A stretch of 64,000 nt of DNA from Armillaria gallica (taxonomy: Eukaryota; Basidiomycota; Agaricomycetes; Agaricales; Physalacriaceae): assembly GCA_037576215.1 (NCBI GenBank), contig JBANDB010000002.1, positions 7,006,001 through 7,070,000 on the forward strand, read 5' to 3'. The translations under genes and the position numbers were made by a program. Every line of letters starts with the position of its first letter. Within the stretch, counting starts at the first letter, position 1. This document shows positions 1 to 10,276 of the stretch, in pieces. Below the pieces are notes generated by a model. That model was not told where the DNA came from and did not search any database. It saw only the letters and a program-made list of their open reading frames with translations.

Positions 1-1095
1 GACGTCATGCGACACGCACTGACATGATTTCCAGGCAATGAGTGCTTCATCCTACGAGAATAAGGTGCTAACGGCCTGTAGTGAGCAGTCCACACACCGG
101 CGCGATAGACGTCGGTGGCCCCACAGCACCACTTTTTCCGTCGCTATGCACGGTAAGCTAGGATTCGATTACTAGTAGTTCATTACTGACCGGCCACAAT
201 GTCAGTGTGCTATATTTTTTGCTTGATTTACATGTTCTGGGCCACACATCACTCGTACTTGGCGACAATCGAAGGCACCCCAGCCACGGCGTTAGTTTAT
301 GAATGGAACAGGTAAGGATGCCGTCTGTAACATTTTACTAGCTAACGTGTCGTTTTGTAGGGGGTATGGCGCAGGATGCAGACTTGAGGAAGAGTTGGAG
401 GCGGTCGACGGATGGTCAAGGAGACGGAACGCGAGAGCAGACAGGGTGCAGCCGGCGCGGGCAAGGGAAGGGCAGTGAGTGTGGATAGGAGGCGTGCGGA
501 GGGCCAGGTTTGGTTGACGCGATGGAGGTGTGTGAGACGGGCTCGGGTGGTGGTGGCTGTGCAGAGGGAAGGGTGCGTCTGTGGTCGATAAAGGGAGGGG
601 GTGGACGTGCTAGGCTAGAGTCAGGCAGATTAGTCGAGACAAGCAGGTTCCTGCGGAATCAGCAGAGGGAGGAGTCGGCACTGGAGTCAGGGAAGAAAGG
701 ACCATGAAGTCTGCCATCGTCGTCGTAGGAGAAGGGAAACGATCAGAGTACCTGAAGGCCTCAGCCTCAATCTCCAGCTCCAAGACGGTGTGTCTGTGCA
801 GGATGGATGGACAGGCACATGCGGACTCGGGGAGAGAGGACGGCTGTGGCTGTGGAGGATGGTCATGGCTGCGTGGAATGGAAGGAAGACGTCGAGGGAA
901 CCTCTTTGAGACCTGACGATTTGTGTCCGCGGATGCTTCCTTTTGAATGTACCGTCGAGAGTGTATGGCTGATACTGTCTCGAGAGATTACAAAGCGAAC
1001 TCAAAACTTAAACAATAACAGCTCTGTCTCGGTGCTTCTGTCTCAGATCTCCTCACCTCGATCCTACAGTGATTGCTCGTATCTTACTCGCCATC
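1..1095. other. No supported gene; purine-rich strand
   Basis: I see no open frame here with recognisable protein features. From about 361 to 910 the plus strand is markedly rich in G and A and poor in C (for example repeated gga, gag and ggt triplets), which keeps several short frames open by composition alone; I treat those frames as artefacts. The segment ends just before the presumed first exon of the caspase-like gene and may hold its promoter, but no clear TATA box was found. Confidence 0.4.
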
Positions 1096-2665
1096 ATGTC
1101 CAAATCACCCACTGAACCACCCAAACCACACACCTTTGATTGTACCTGCGATCTATTGCGCACCTCCTGCCAACTCAAGCCTCCTCCAGTACGTCATCAA
1201 CAATCCAATGTTCATGAACGACATAACTTACGAATGTGGGATTGCCAGACTGCAAGCATGGCATCCGGTGACCACGAGAGCTCGGAACAGGTGTGATTGG
1301 AGCAAGTATTCGTAAACGTTCCTTGCTGATTTTGTGCTGCAGCTGTCTTCGGCGAAGCATTCAGATCCAGGGAGCCCTTTTGTAGATGCTCCTATCATAT
1401 CTCATATCATCACCATCAACGAGCGCTCCTTTACTAGGATTTATCCAGCTCAGCTTGTCCCTCTTATTCTAATATACATCGTTTCTATGTGTAATCTAAA
1501 CTTGTCGTTCTAACCATGGTCTAGTATGATCAAGAGATATTCCAGCAGCTGGAGGAGATGGAGGCCAGGCTTGCACAAGAGTATGGCATGGCGGGACCTG
1601 ACATGGACATTGATGCGGTTCGCCAGGAGACCTCAACGTCCCAAAACGATCCCTGTTACAAAGACTACCAGCAGCTTTACGAACTCTATTACCTCCGTCC
1701 CCGTATCGCTAGGTCCACGGTCACTGAAATACTGATGGGGTAAGCAGAAAGGTATGCATGCAGTTGATATTTGTTCAGCACGGTATTGATCAGCGACACT
1801 TCAGACAAGTCCGCAGATCGACGGCTCTCGGTTTTGGGCCGTCATCATCGGCATCGATCAGTACAAATATTATCCCTTGAAAGGCTGTGTGTCGGACGCG
1901 CTTTCAATCCAGGACTACATCACTAAAGACCTTGGTGTTCCTCAGGACCACATCCACCTTCTCCTCGACAAATCTGCCACTCGTGCTAATATCGTTAATA
2001 CGCTGTGCGGCCTATACAGTGACAATCGCATTCTTCATGGCGACGTTATCCTCATTTACTTCGCTGGAAACGGCTCCAGTTATCCAGATCCTGAAGACCG
2101 GGATATCTGTCCTGATGATGCTATTGATGCAATCTGTCCCATCGATCGTGGCAACAAAGTCGACGGAACTGTGATCCCTGACATCAGCGACCGAGAGTTC
2201 ATTTCTATCCTCTCCGCAATCTCTTCTGTCAAGGGACATCAAATCACTGTTCTTCTCGACTGCTTTTTCTTCGGAAGTCATATTAGGGGTTGGCCAATAG
2301 AGGGAGGTCGAACAATGCCTTCACTGCTCTACGATTCCTTGCTTGATATGCTTCGTGCTTCAGACAAGAACATGGCCCACTTCCCTGGCTATCATACAGT
2401 TTTGGACCCAGATTGGAGCCCAGATCTAAGCTGCTTCGTAATGATGGTGGCGACTCGGGAGAATGGGTATGCGAGAGAGGTAAAAGGGCAGCATGGATTT
2501 CACGGTGTTTTCACAAACTCCCTTCTTCATGCTCTTCGGTCCGACGACCTGCCAGAACGACCGACGTACATTGACGTCCTATTGACAATGCAGATGCCGG
2601 ATCTTCAAACACCGGTCATCATTGGGAGTTTTCGTAGGGACATGGGAATCTGGTATCAGGACTAG
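1096..2665 (+). CDS. Caspase-like (peptidase C14 fold) protein lacking both catalytic residues
   Basis: The last exon (about 1810-2665) carries a whole caspase-like p20/p10 core. The first strand reads FWAVIIGIDQYKYYPLKGC, the second GDVILIYFAGNGSSY, the third TVLLDCFFFGSH, and the C-terminal part VFTNSLLHALR followed by PTYIDVLL. In active fungal C14 proteins the second strand ends in G-H-G and the third in D-C-C/S-H-S-G. Here the catalytic His is Asn (codon 2069-2071) and the catalytic Cys is Phe (codon 2264-2266), so I expect a pseudo-enzyme. The upstream model is tentative: ATG 1096, exon to 1290, exon 1525-1739 (reads YDQEIFQQLEEMEARLAQEYG, a probable helix), then the catalytic exon. A stop just before 1525 shows that an earlier exon is needed. 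It is convergent with the kinase-like gene at 3407-4303; fragments of the same gene recur at 14772 and 22109. Family is secure, 5' structure is not. Confidence 0.72.
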
Positions 2666-3406
2666 AGATATTCGAATTAACAAGTACTTGTCAATTACGC
2701 GTTGGAGCAGAATCGAGTCGCTGTTGTTGGCATACGACTTTCTACTGAAAATGCGTGAGTCCTGAAGACAACGAGAAGCAAAAACTGGGAAGTAATGCTC
2801 GGTGATGCATGGAATCGCCTAGATGACGAGGACCGTTTAGCCTGCTTGTTACAGTTGCCAACACTGGACTCTCGATTAGCGCAATATGTACATCATGTAT
2901 TGGAGATATTCAGGGCTGCGCCTGTGTATGTACCTCCTCTATCGCCATGGCACACACCGCTCTAATTGTGTGGGTACGGATTTGTTTTTGGATGAGGCAT
3001 GAATTTTTGGTTCGAGACTGTTGACTGAGAGCTTCAAATTTCAATTGATTCCTTCCCCTTGGTCCCTGTAGCTGTATTAAACCCGTGAGACGTTCCCAGT
3101 TGGCAGCTGGTGGATATCACAGCGGCACGATGTGGCTATGGTCTGTGACACGTTTCGTGGCGGCACAGAACCCCGGTGTTCCTTATTGGGACCGCATACC
3201 GGTTTTCTAAACTCTAAACTCTAACAGTTCAATGAAGTGCGGCAACCGCCGAGCGAGCACTCACTACTTTAAATTTCCCAGTTCGAATCAGTAGGAGGTT
3301 AACCCTCGAAAATGAAACGAACCAGTCCATTTCATAGCTTCATTCATGCAAGGATCTTGAAAATAGGCTGTGGATAATCATTGTAGTACAAGTGAGGTAC
3401 AAGTGA
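2666..3406. other. Intergenic 3' flanks between convergent caspase and kinase genes
   Basis: No gene is seen. The part nearest the kinase (about 3228-3406) is related, in inverted orientation, to the 3' flank of the second kinase copy (about 14428-14652): both carry the same stretch around a Cys/Gly-rich 'gtgcggca' block and the same 'ctcgaaaatgaaacgaa' stretch. It therefore belongs to the duplicated unit, and the similarity stops abruptly at about 3228 and 14652. Confidence 0.55.
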
Positions 3407-4303
3407 TCAGAGCAACGTGTTACTCAACCAATATTGGTGATACGATGGCTTTGCATTATCGACATAGGTCGCCTGAGTCACAGGATCACTGAACTGACTA
3501 TCCGGCTCTCGGAATTCCACCACCTCGAAATCCACCATTACCATCTGCATATCCCTACAATCCGCCTCATAGCGCAACGGGCAATCTTGTGTCGAGCAGA
3601 ACGGCCCGTCTTTGCGCCTACGACGTAATATCACGTTCCTAGGCTGCATGTCTCGCTGTGCAACCCCCAATGCATAGATATCGAAAAAAAGCCGGAGGGC
3701 GGCATCGAAGAGGGCGTCCTTGTGCGTGCTACACAGCGCCTCCTCCTTTTCCATGGGAGCGAGGTCTCGTATGTCCTTGCCATCGATGAACTCCAGCAAA
3801 ATAACGTTGACAGTTCTATTGCGCTGAGACGGTAGGGGAGCAACAAAATGGCCATAGAAACGCGGAACCTTCGTGCCGTGAAAGCTCTGTAGACGTTGGT
3901 ATGCCTGTGTCTCCCGCGAGACAAATAGATCGAGGAGGCTGAAGGGATCGAAGAGCTCCGCCTCTCCAAAATAAACGGGATCATATATTTTTGCGACCAT
4001 GGTCGAAGGGTATGTGGCGTTAGGGACATGCCAGTGAGCTGTCCAGACATGGGCAATACGTTCAACGCTGCAGAGAAGCCGCTTATGGAGGACGATGGAA
4101 ACATTAGCGGTCCTGGGAATGTGAACACTGCGAGCTATGGAGGCATCCAGGCGATCTGTAATCTGGGTCATGACCAATGCACCCTTCGCGTAGGAGCCCC
4201 GGTCATTTACAGGACAATCTGGTGGCGGGTGAGGATAGAGCTGCAGGGTGGTCCCGGAAAAGTAGGTGCTGTCCAGGCTAGGGACTGACTTGGAGGCTGA
4301 CAT
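3407..4303 (-). CDS. Fungal kinase-like protein, intact copy A
   Basis: A single uninterrupted 298-residue frame. Kinase-fold landmarks are visible: a candidate VAIK lysine in MVAKIYDPVYF (about residue 104), a following ETQAYQRLQ helix that could supply the partner Glu, the HRD-like loop VAQRDMQPRNVIL (Asp and Asn in kinase spacing) and a DFG-like strand MVDFEVVEF in which Gly is Glu. This small, glycine-loop-poor type is common in Agaricomycete genomes as expanded kinase-like families; substrates are unknown. Two other copies in the window (13530 and 21051) are nearly the same protein but carry stops and frameshifts, so this one is the apparently functional member. It lies tail to tail with the caspase-like gene. 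I cannot say from sequence whether it phosphorylates anything; DFE in place of DFG leaves that open. Cytosolic: no signal peptide or membrane segment. Confidence 0.7.
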   Translation of the reverse strand: MSASKSVPSLDSTYFSGTTLQLYPHPPPDCPVNDRGSYAKGALVMTQITDRLDASIARSVHIPRTANVSIVLHKRLLCSVERIAHVWTAHWHVPNATYPSTMVAKIYDPVYFGEAELFDPFSLLDLFVSRETQAYQRLQSFHGTKVPRFYGHFVAPLPSQRNRTVNVILLEFIDGKDIRDLAPMEKEEALCSTHKDALFDAALRLFFDIYALGVAQRDMQPRNVILRRRRKDGPFCSTQDCPLRYEADCRDMQMVMVDFEVVEFREPDSQFSDPVTQATYVDNAKPSYHQYWLSNTLL

Positions 4304-4512
4304 CTCGGTCGTTCTTGTTTATGTAAGTTAATCGCGATCTTCCTCCTCCTGACTCCTGATTGAATATCCGACCGAAATTTTGATCCAGTTCCAAAGTGGT
4401 GGGGGTCGATTCGGTTATGATCGGGCCGGCACAGTCACCAACTTGAAGAGAAGGATTCGTGCTTAGTCAACATCAATTCTGTCTAGACTCTATTAAGGTG
4501 TAGACGGTTTCA

Positions 4513-5366
4513 TTGGCATTCAAACATCCTGCTGTGGCCTGGATTCGTCGACTCCTCTATCTTCAGATGCTGCACCATGACCCTCGGGACGACACTCCTC
4601 TGCTGTCTCCCTCAAGCACTCGTTCTACTGCCTCTGATGCCGAGCTTCCACCTTCTCAATCTCAATCCCCTCCAGTAGGCGTGCAAATCTTCCAACGTAT
4701 CAATATAGGCAACTTTGCACAGGTATGGTGAGGATCGCTTACCGATAACCAAGGAATCGTTGTCTCGATCGTTTTCCAAGATGTGCTCTCAGCGCGACTT
4801 TGAGGGTATGAACAAGGAGACTCGTGCGTACTGGCTTCTTTCTCGCCACAAATTGAACGACTTTGCTCCTGTGCATTATGGTACATTTATAATGCCCGAT
4901 GACTCTATGTTGACCATCTACCACCACGATCGGCCCCCATGACTAAATTTTCGCCTTCCACCGGCACACATGTTTGCGATATGTACACGAGGCTTGGCTG
5001 GCACCCTTTGTTGATCACTGAAGGGCGCATTTTGGGCTGGCGCAACATTTTATACCCCTTTTCTGCTCTTGCTGAAAAGGTCGCTGAATGTTCGTTCGCC
5101 GCCCTGCGCCTGGATCACTCTCTGCCACCACGCATTCGCTTTTATTGCATAATACACCATACTACGACGACTACTGTCAGTTGTGGACTTCCCCTTGCTC
5201 GTGTTTATGCCGAGCCATCAGGAGGATGTCTCCTACATTTTTACGCCGTAATTTCTTTCGGTGCGCTGTACGTGTCATCGGTGCTTTGGATTTCCTGGGA
5301 CCGTGCCTCAATGCACATGAAGACGGTATTTCCTTAATGTACGTTGAAAACGGCACTTGTGTTTGA
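4513..5366 (+). pseudogene. Decayed kinase-like remnant
   Basis: Short coding-like pieces in shifting frames resemble an N-lobe to catalytic-loop kinase order: VQIFQRINIGNFAQ near 4672-4722, then GMNKETRAYWLLSRHKLND and APVHYGTFIMPD near 4807-4890 (an alpha-C helix with Glu, then a strand), and later GALDFLGPCL followed by NAHEDGIS near 5275-5325, which sits where a HRD loop would. No single splice model joins them without frame changes. It is a different family member from the intact kinase-like gene just upstream. This could instead be a gene with unusual introns; I favour decay, with modest confidence. Confidence 0.35.
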
Positions 5367-6871
5367 ACACACCCCGCCTGCATTGAGGAGACACTGTCTC
5401 ATATGGTTTCAGTTTTGTCAGTTTTATGACGCTGGCATGACGAAACTTGTACACGTCGCGGATAGTCAATATATTTTACACCCTAGTCCCTTCGTATGGG
5501 TCCGATCCCGTGAGACGCTTCATAGTTCCCGACACTATGATGTCAGTCACAGCGGCAGGGCCCTGCGCGGTCTGCGATGCTACTATGAAGTGTATTGATG
5601 GCTTGGTAGCAACGGCGCAGAAAACATTGGCTGTTTCCTTTTTAGGGACCGCTTGCCAGTGCGACTACTACTACTACTACTACTAGAGCCAGCCTTCCTT
5701 CCTTCCTCGCGAGTCGCCGTCGACGCTGGTATATTTTCCACTTGTATATCGGGCCCTACGATTTCCCGTTGGAATTTCCAACAGAATAATATTTGTATGT
5801 CACTTTTGTCCCGGATGCTAACTCAGCTTGCTATAATATCTTTCAGTTTCTTCTTCAGCGAGCTATCGCGCATTTCCTAGGTCCATGTATGGATCGGTCC
5901 ATTGTTCGACGACGGTCTCACTGAAGGGATCACTTCTTCGCTTGCCACTCCAAAGTTAGACGGTACATGGAGCAAGGGACGACGATCAAAGGAATATCAC
6001 CGGGCATTCCATTCACCCCAAGAACGAAGTGATATTCCAAGACTTGTCCACGATAGGTTTAGCGATCCGTGATTTCAAGGGTCTCACACCAAAATTTAAA
6101 CAGGACGAACTGATATTTCAACACCTGTCCACGATAAGGGACAATTGACTTTGGCGATAAAGAAAGTCATGTCTGGGATTCACGACACCGTTTTTCCTTA
6201 TCACGCACTGTGTTCTACGTCTATTTTCTCTGACATTATCAGGGTTCGCATCCCGCAGGCTGAGTAGATGACAGGTGTATCACTTTCAGGAAACATTGCG
6301 GGTTATTGAAGAAAGCGCATCCAGATATGGTTCTAGATATTGTGACGGATGCACGGCTTCAGTGTATGTACATTCTTCACATCAATTCATGTTCTCTCGT
6401 TGAGGTATCTGTCAGCTCATGACCAGGTAATCATCTCAATAGTTATCGGACGCGGGCGGCCACGGAATAGCAGAAGTAAGAAGCAGGCTGCGGCGTTCAA
6501 TTATATGTATATTCTTTACGTCGATTCAAGTTCTTTCATTAACCTCCATTAGGTATCTGTGATTCGCGACTGGGACCATTCTCAAGCATTCGTCATAACA
6601 GCTCTCGGACATGAGATGGAGAAGGCTGCGGCCATTCATTCCTGCTTGGACTCCAAGGAAATCCACGACAAGACTGCCGAATTGAAGTGAAGTGGAACGG
6701 GATCAATACACGTATCTGCCGTGGCTTGGCGGAGAGAGAAGGCATGTTCTATTAAGTTAGTGTTGTCCATGCAGCAAGAAATTGTATAAATGCCATGCAA
6801 TTTACTGGCTTGTCTTCATCGCAAACGACTCTACTGTCTACATCAATCACTCCTTCAGCATCACGAGAAAC
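5367..6871. other. No supported gene
   Basis: AT-rich intergenic DNA with short frames only. It contains one microsatellite (listed separately). The last part, up to 6871, directly precedes the interrupted gene and probably contains its promoter; no convincing TATA box was picked out. Confidence 0.4.
5664..5684 (+). repeat. (ACT)7 microsatellite
   Basis: Seven perfect ACT units in a row, flanked by unrelated sequence. Confidence 0.95.
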
Positions 6872-7743
6872 ATGGCCCCTAAGCGTTATAACATCAAAAT
6901 TCAAGGAAAAATATACTGGAAGCTCGTCGCGGAGTACGATAACAGCCTAAACGACGGTATGTGCCCAAGCCAGCCACCTATGAACGCTCCATTTATTGCA
7001 TTTTAGGGAGAATCACCCATGAACAGACCCTCGAGAAGAAGGCGTCCTGCACCTTCAGTACTTTTAGACAAGACATCGACAGCGAGACGAAGAAGGCTAT
7101 ACAGAGTGGGGCCGTCAAAGCTGAGGCGGGTGCATCCTATGCCCCTGTCTCTGCTTCTGTCTCCGCGGAGTACGACAGTTCAAAAGAGATCAACGATCTT
7201 ATGGAGAACACAATAAGAAGCCAGACAGAGGAGAAGCAAGTAACCAAGAGCACGTCGCAGAAAACTTGTACGTATACTTAACTGTACTCTACTTGGGAGG
7301 GATTTATTGACCCGTGGCTCATGCCTTGCTAGTAGTGCTCGAGATTGGCCCACGAAGCAGACTAATTTTGTACCAGCAGTGGTTCAGTGCTGCCGGGGTC
7401 GACTTGGAGAGTGATGTCATCAGTACTAACCCCGAGAGGGGCAAAGAAAGCAAGATCATCGATATAGATGTCGTCATTGAAGAGCAAGAATTTATCAAGG
7501 ACGTGAAAGTTAGCACAATGGTCTTTCTCTGAACAGCCACTAACTACCTCTAGGTCGTCTACTCTGATCAGGCTTCCGGAAAGCCTGATGGGAGAGTTCT
7601 AGAGCTTTCCGGATGGAATGATGATATGAACGCCGGTTTCTCGGGAAAGTAAGTGTACTGTTTACATAACATGATGGAAGCAATCGATGATCACCCTATC
7701 TTTCCCAGGTGTGTCAGCCTTGTCCCTGTCTACACTAACGACG

Positions 7744-7751
7744 TTCGTGAG
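7744..7751 (+). repeat. hAT target-site duplication, left
   Basis: TTCGTGAG directly abuts the left terminal repeat and is repeated exactly at 9947-9954. Eight-base duplications are the hallmark of hAT insertion. Confidence 0.95.
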
Positions 7752-9946
7752 CAGTGTTGGCACTAAGGTTCTAAGCTTAACTTAATTAAGGGCTTAATTT
7801 ATATTTAACTTAAGCCTTAAGCGGCGACCAGGTTTGTCTTAAGGCTTAATTAACCTTAGAGCGATCACATGATGTTAAATTTTCGAGAAGCAAGATAGGA
7901 TGGAAAGCAAAGGATCCCGCCACTTCCCAATTGTTCGCAACGGTGATGGCTAAGGGACCACTCTGGGACCACTTCTTTGATTCATGTGTCCGACAAAATT
8001 CCTCACATAATAAAGCCTACTGCTACGGCTGCATTGATCACCATCGGCCGGCCCATATTCCAATTGACCTCGACCGCAATCTACTAACTTATGCTGATGA
8101 ACAGTGGTTCAAAGATGGTACGCATGTCTTATAAATCAAAATAAGTATAGTACAGAACTGATAGAACATTGATAATTAGCATGTAACGCCGCCGGAAGCC
8201 ATCGAGGGGAGAAATCAGTGATGATCAATCACCTTGTTGGGAAGCATCCGTGTCCTTATGCGTCTTCCTCTGCCCGGGCGACTGCAAAAAGAGTGCGAGG
8301 GGATGAGGATGCAGGAACCGAAGGTGACGATGAATCCGAGAAACCTAGGAAGAAGCGGAAGCAGGCTCAGTCACCAGAGAAAGTACAGACGCGACTGAAG
8401 GCCTTCAAAGGTGTCGATATGCCGGTTTCAAAGGATCAAGCTATGGCTATACATAATCAATTTCTACGAGCGACAATTTCAGCAAACCTTGCTTACCGCT
8501 GGGTTGAGGATCCAGAAGTCCGCAAGCTTTTTGAGATGTTCCGAAGCTTAGCAAAGGACGTCATACCATCGCGACGTGTTCTAGGAGGAAGGCTTCTAGA
8601 TGACGCTAATAATGAAGTGGTCGAGGATCTGGGATCAAAGATGAAGGGACAGTACGTTACCCTTTCATACGTCCACTTTGATCTATAGAAACAATTAGAT
8701 GCTCACCCTTGAATCTAGGTCCGACGACTGGAAATGCAATTCAAAAAACTCGGTCACAGGTGTAAATGCATCTGTGAACTTCAAATCATACCTCATCGAC
8801 GTTCAGAAGACCAACAAGGACAAAAAAGATGGCGCCTCCTTGTGCGTAGCCTTCAAGCGGATGATAGACAATACAGAGCGTAAATAGGCCTGTTTTGTAG
8901 TGGCTCTGGTGACCGACGAAGATGGCGGGAGTTCACGAGGCCGAAAAGATACTGGAATCAAGCGGCCGTGGCCTTTTATACCGCCATGCCCTTCATGCAG
9001 TATCTATCAGGTAGTGGTCAGTTCAAGGAATTCCGAGAACACAAGGAAATGTTCAGACAATTAAATGTATGTACTACGCTATATGAACCTGAAAGGCACT
9101 CACCAGGTACCTAGGGCGATGACCCCATCAGTGTATGGAACACCTTCAAGGGTATTGCAGAGACGGCAGAGCTCGCTGACTTTGCCTGCCTGCTGCTTAG
9201 CATTGTCGTCAACCAGGCGGGAACCGAGAGAACATTTTCGGATTTGAAAATCAAGAAAACGCAACATCGGAACCGGCTAGGACTGAAACGGCTCGAGAAG
9301 ATGTCCAGGGTACGTTGAATCCATGAATCAGTCTAGCAGCTCAGAGCTAAGTATCTCACATACAGGTTGGAGCTGATATACGCACCTCTCACATCGAAAA
9401 TGGCAGTGATGCCCCTCGAGAAAAACACTAAAATCATGATGATGACCGTGTAAAAACCTTCTCTCTGTTCCTCGCTATGCAGATGCTCTTGAGGGTAACT
9501 CCAATGATTCGGAAGAGTCCTGTGATGAAGCATCAGGACCAGCGCTAGTGAAGTCCTCTAAGGGCTGGCGGAGACAGATGGCGAAATGGATGAAGGCAGA
9601 AAGGGAGGAGGAAAACAGTTCAGATTCGGAACCAGTTGCTGCACCGCAGCAGCGTGCACGTGCTTGGCTGCCGTTATCGCTTGCTGTCCTTTTTGATGGT
9701 GATACTGTGGCATGGCCAATACAGCGTCCACAGCAGGGCAAACGATTCGATCGCGAGGTCATGATGGAGCTCTTGGCAGCAGAATACTCAGGCGAGGAGC
9801 CTGATGATGGTGCATTGGAGGGCTCAGGGGATGATTACGAATGATGTCATAGCTAAGCCTTAGGTTTTGCCTTAAATAAGGCCTTAATTAAGTTTTAAGC
9901 CTTAGGCCAGAAATTTACCTTAATTAAGGCCTTAATGCCAACACTG
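7752..9946 (+). mobile_element. hAT superfamily DNA transposon, 2,195 bp, internally deleted
   Basis: The ends are inverted repeats: left CAGTGTTGGCACTAAGG, right (reverse complement) CAGTGTTGGCATTAAGG, so 16 of 17 match with the first 11 perfect. Both ends are followed by AT-rich subterminal DNA packed with short CTTAA/TTAAG palindromic motifs (7765-7860 and 9855-9935), as transposase-binding subterminal repeats often are. Perfect 8-bp target duplications (7744-7751, 9947-9954) flank it. Inside is a broken hAT transposase with a BED finger and a C-terminal dimerisation region. Perfect duplications and an otherwise open host gene argue for a recent insertion. Since its own transposase looks dead, it was probably moved by an autonomous relative. 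Confidence 0.95.
7946..9844 (+). pseudogene. hAT transposase remnant (BED finger and dimerisation region)
   Basis: Exon 1 starts at ATG 7946 (MAKGPLWDHFFDSCVRQN) and is joined at about 8110/8180 to exon 2. Together they give a BED-type zinc finger: C-x2-C in AYCYGC and H-x4-H in MINHLVGKHPCP. A Lys/Arg-rich acidic linker follows (AKRVRGDEDAG, RKKRKQ). After 8715 the RNase-H-like part begins (DDWKCNSKNSVTGV, SYLIDVQ), but a TAG stop lies at 8886-8888 before VVALVTDEDG, the first catalytic Asp region. From about 8950 the frame is lost and sequence jumps to a C-terminal part (9114-9300: ELADFACLLLSIVVNQ, AGTERTFSDLKIKKTQ), the usual hAT dimerisation block. A Ser/Glu-rich tail ends at TGA 9842-9844. 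The central catalytic portion is missing, so no active transposase is expected. Confidence 0.8.
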
Positions 9947-9954
9947 TTCGTGAG
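9947..9954 (+). repeat. hAT target-site duplication, right
   Basis: Exact copy of 7744-7751, immediately after the right terminal repeat. Confidence 0.95.
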
Positions 9955-10248
9955 GCGGCGATCTCTTTCGAAGTTATCATTCAAGACAATTCGTCCGGGG
10001 AGGGCCTTTCCGATGTCGCTAAAGGCGACGGTGGTAGCTTCCGGTACCTTGTCCCCTATAAGAATGAGCGCAACCACAAGAAGATCTACGAGCTTGCGCT
10101 AGGCTTTTATAATGACAGCCGCTCAGCTGAGCACATCAGATCGCTTGGGTATGAGTATTCTACCTACAACATCAACAAGGGTAGAGGTGGATATGTCTTG
10201 TACCTTTTATGGAAGTCTAAGTTCGCGTATGCATCTGTTTAGTGTCTA

Positions 10249-10276
10249 GCAGCAGTAGCAGTAGCAGCAGCAGTAG
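10249..10276 (+). repeat. AGC/AGT trinucleotide microsatellite
   Basis: A run of mixed AGC and AGT triplets starts a few bases after the stop codon of the interrupted gene, so it lies in its 3' untranslated region. Confidence 0.85.

Larger units (their letters stand above)
6872..10242 (+). pseudogene. Unrecognised gene, possibly MABP-like, interrupted by a hAT element
   Basis: Five exons can be read with phase-consistent GT-AG introns: 6872-6956, 7007-7267, 7336-7508, 7554-7648 and 7709-10242, the last split by the transposon at 7752-9946. Skipping the element and one target duplicate, the frame continues without a stop to TAG at 10240. The protein starts MAPKRYNIKIQGKIYWKLV, has a Ser/Ala-rich stretch with alternating polar and non-polar residues (near GASYAPVSASVSAEY), then LILYQQWFSAAGV. 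Two internal repeats follow the same pattern: DDMNAGFSGKCVSLVPVYT and YNINKGRGGYVLYLLWK. That 'D/N-x-N-x-G-x-GG-x-x-x-x-L' spacing recalls MABP-type beta-prism repeats; the resemblance is by eye. Function unknown; a membrane-active role is conceivable because of the Ser/Ala amphipathic stretch, but it is speculation. With the element in place, a full product is not expected unless the element is spliced or excised. Confidence 0.6.

Noticed and set aside
510..1004. Several overlapping open frames on both strands
   Set aside because: They lie in the purine-rich tract, have low-complexity Gly/Arg/Ser content and no domain; open by composition.
3270..3300. tRNA-like 'gttcgaatc' box (also at 27357)
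   Set aside because: No matching acceptor stem, D arm or A box upstream at either place.
5664..5684. (ACT)7 as part of a coding repeat
   Set aside because: The surrounding frames have no other coding sign; treated as a microsatellite.
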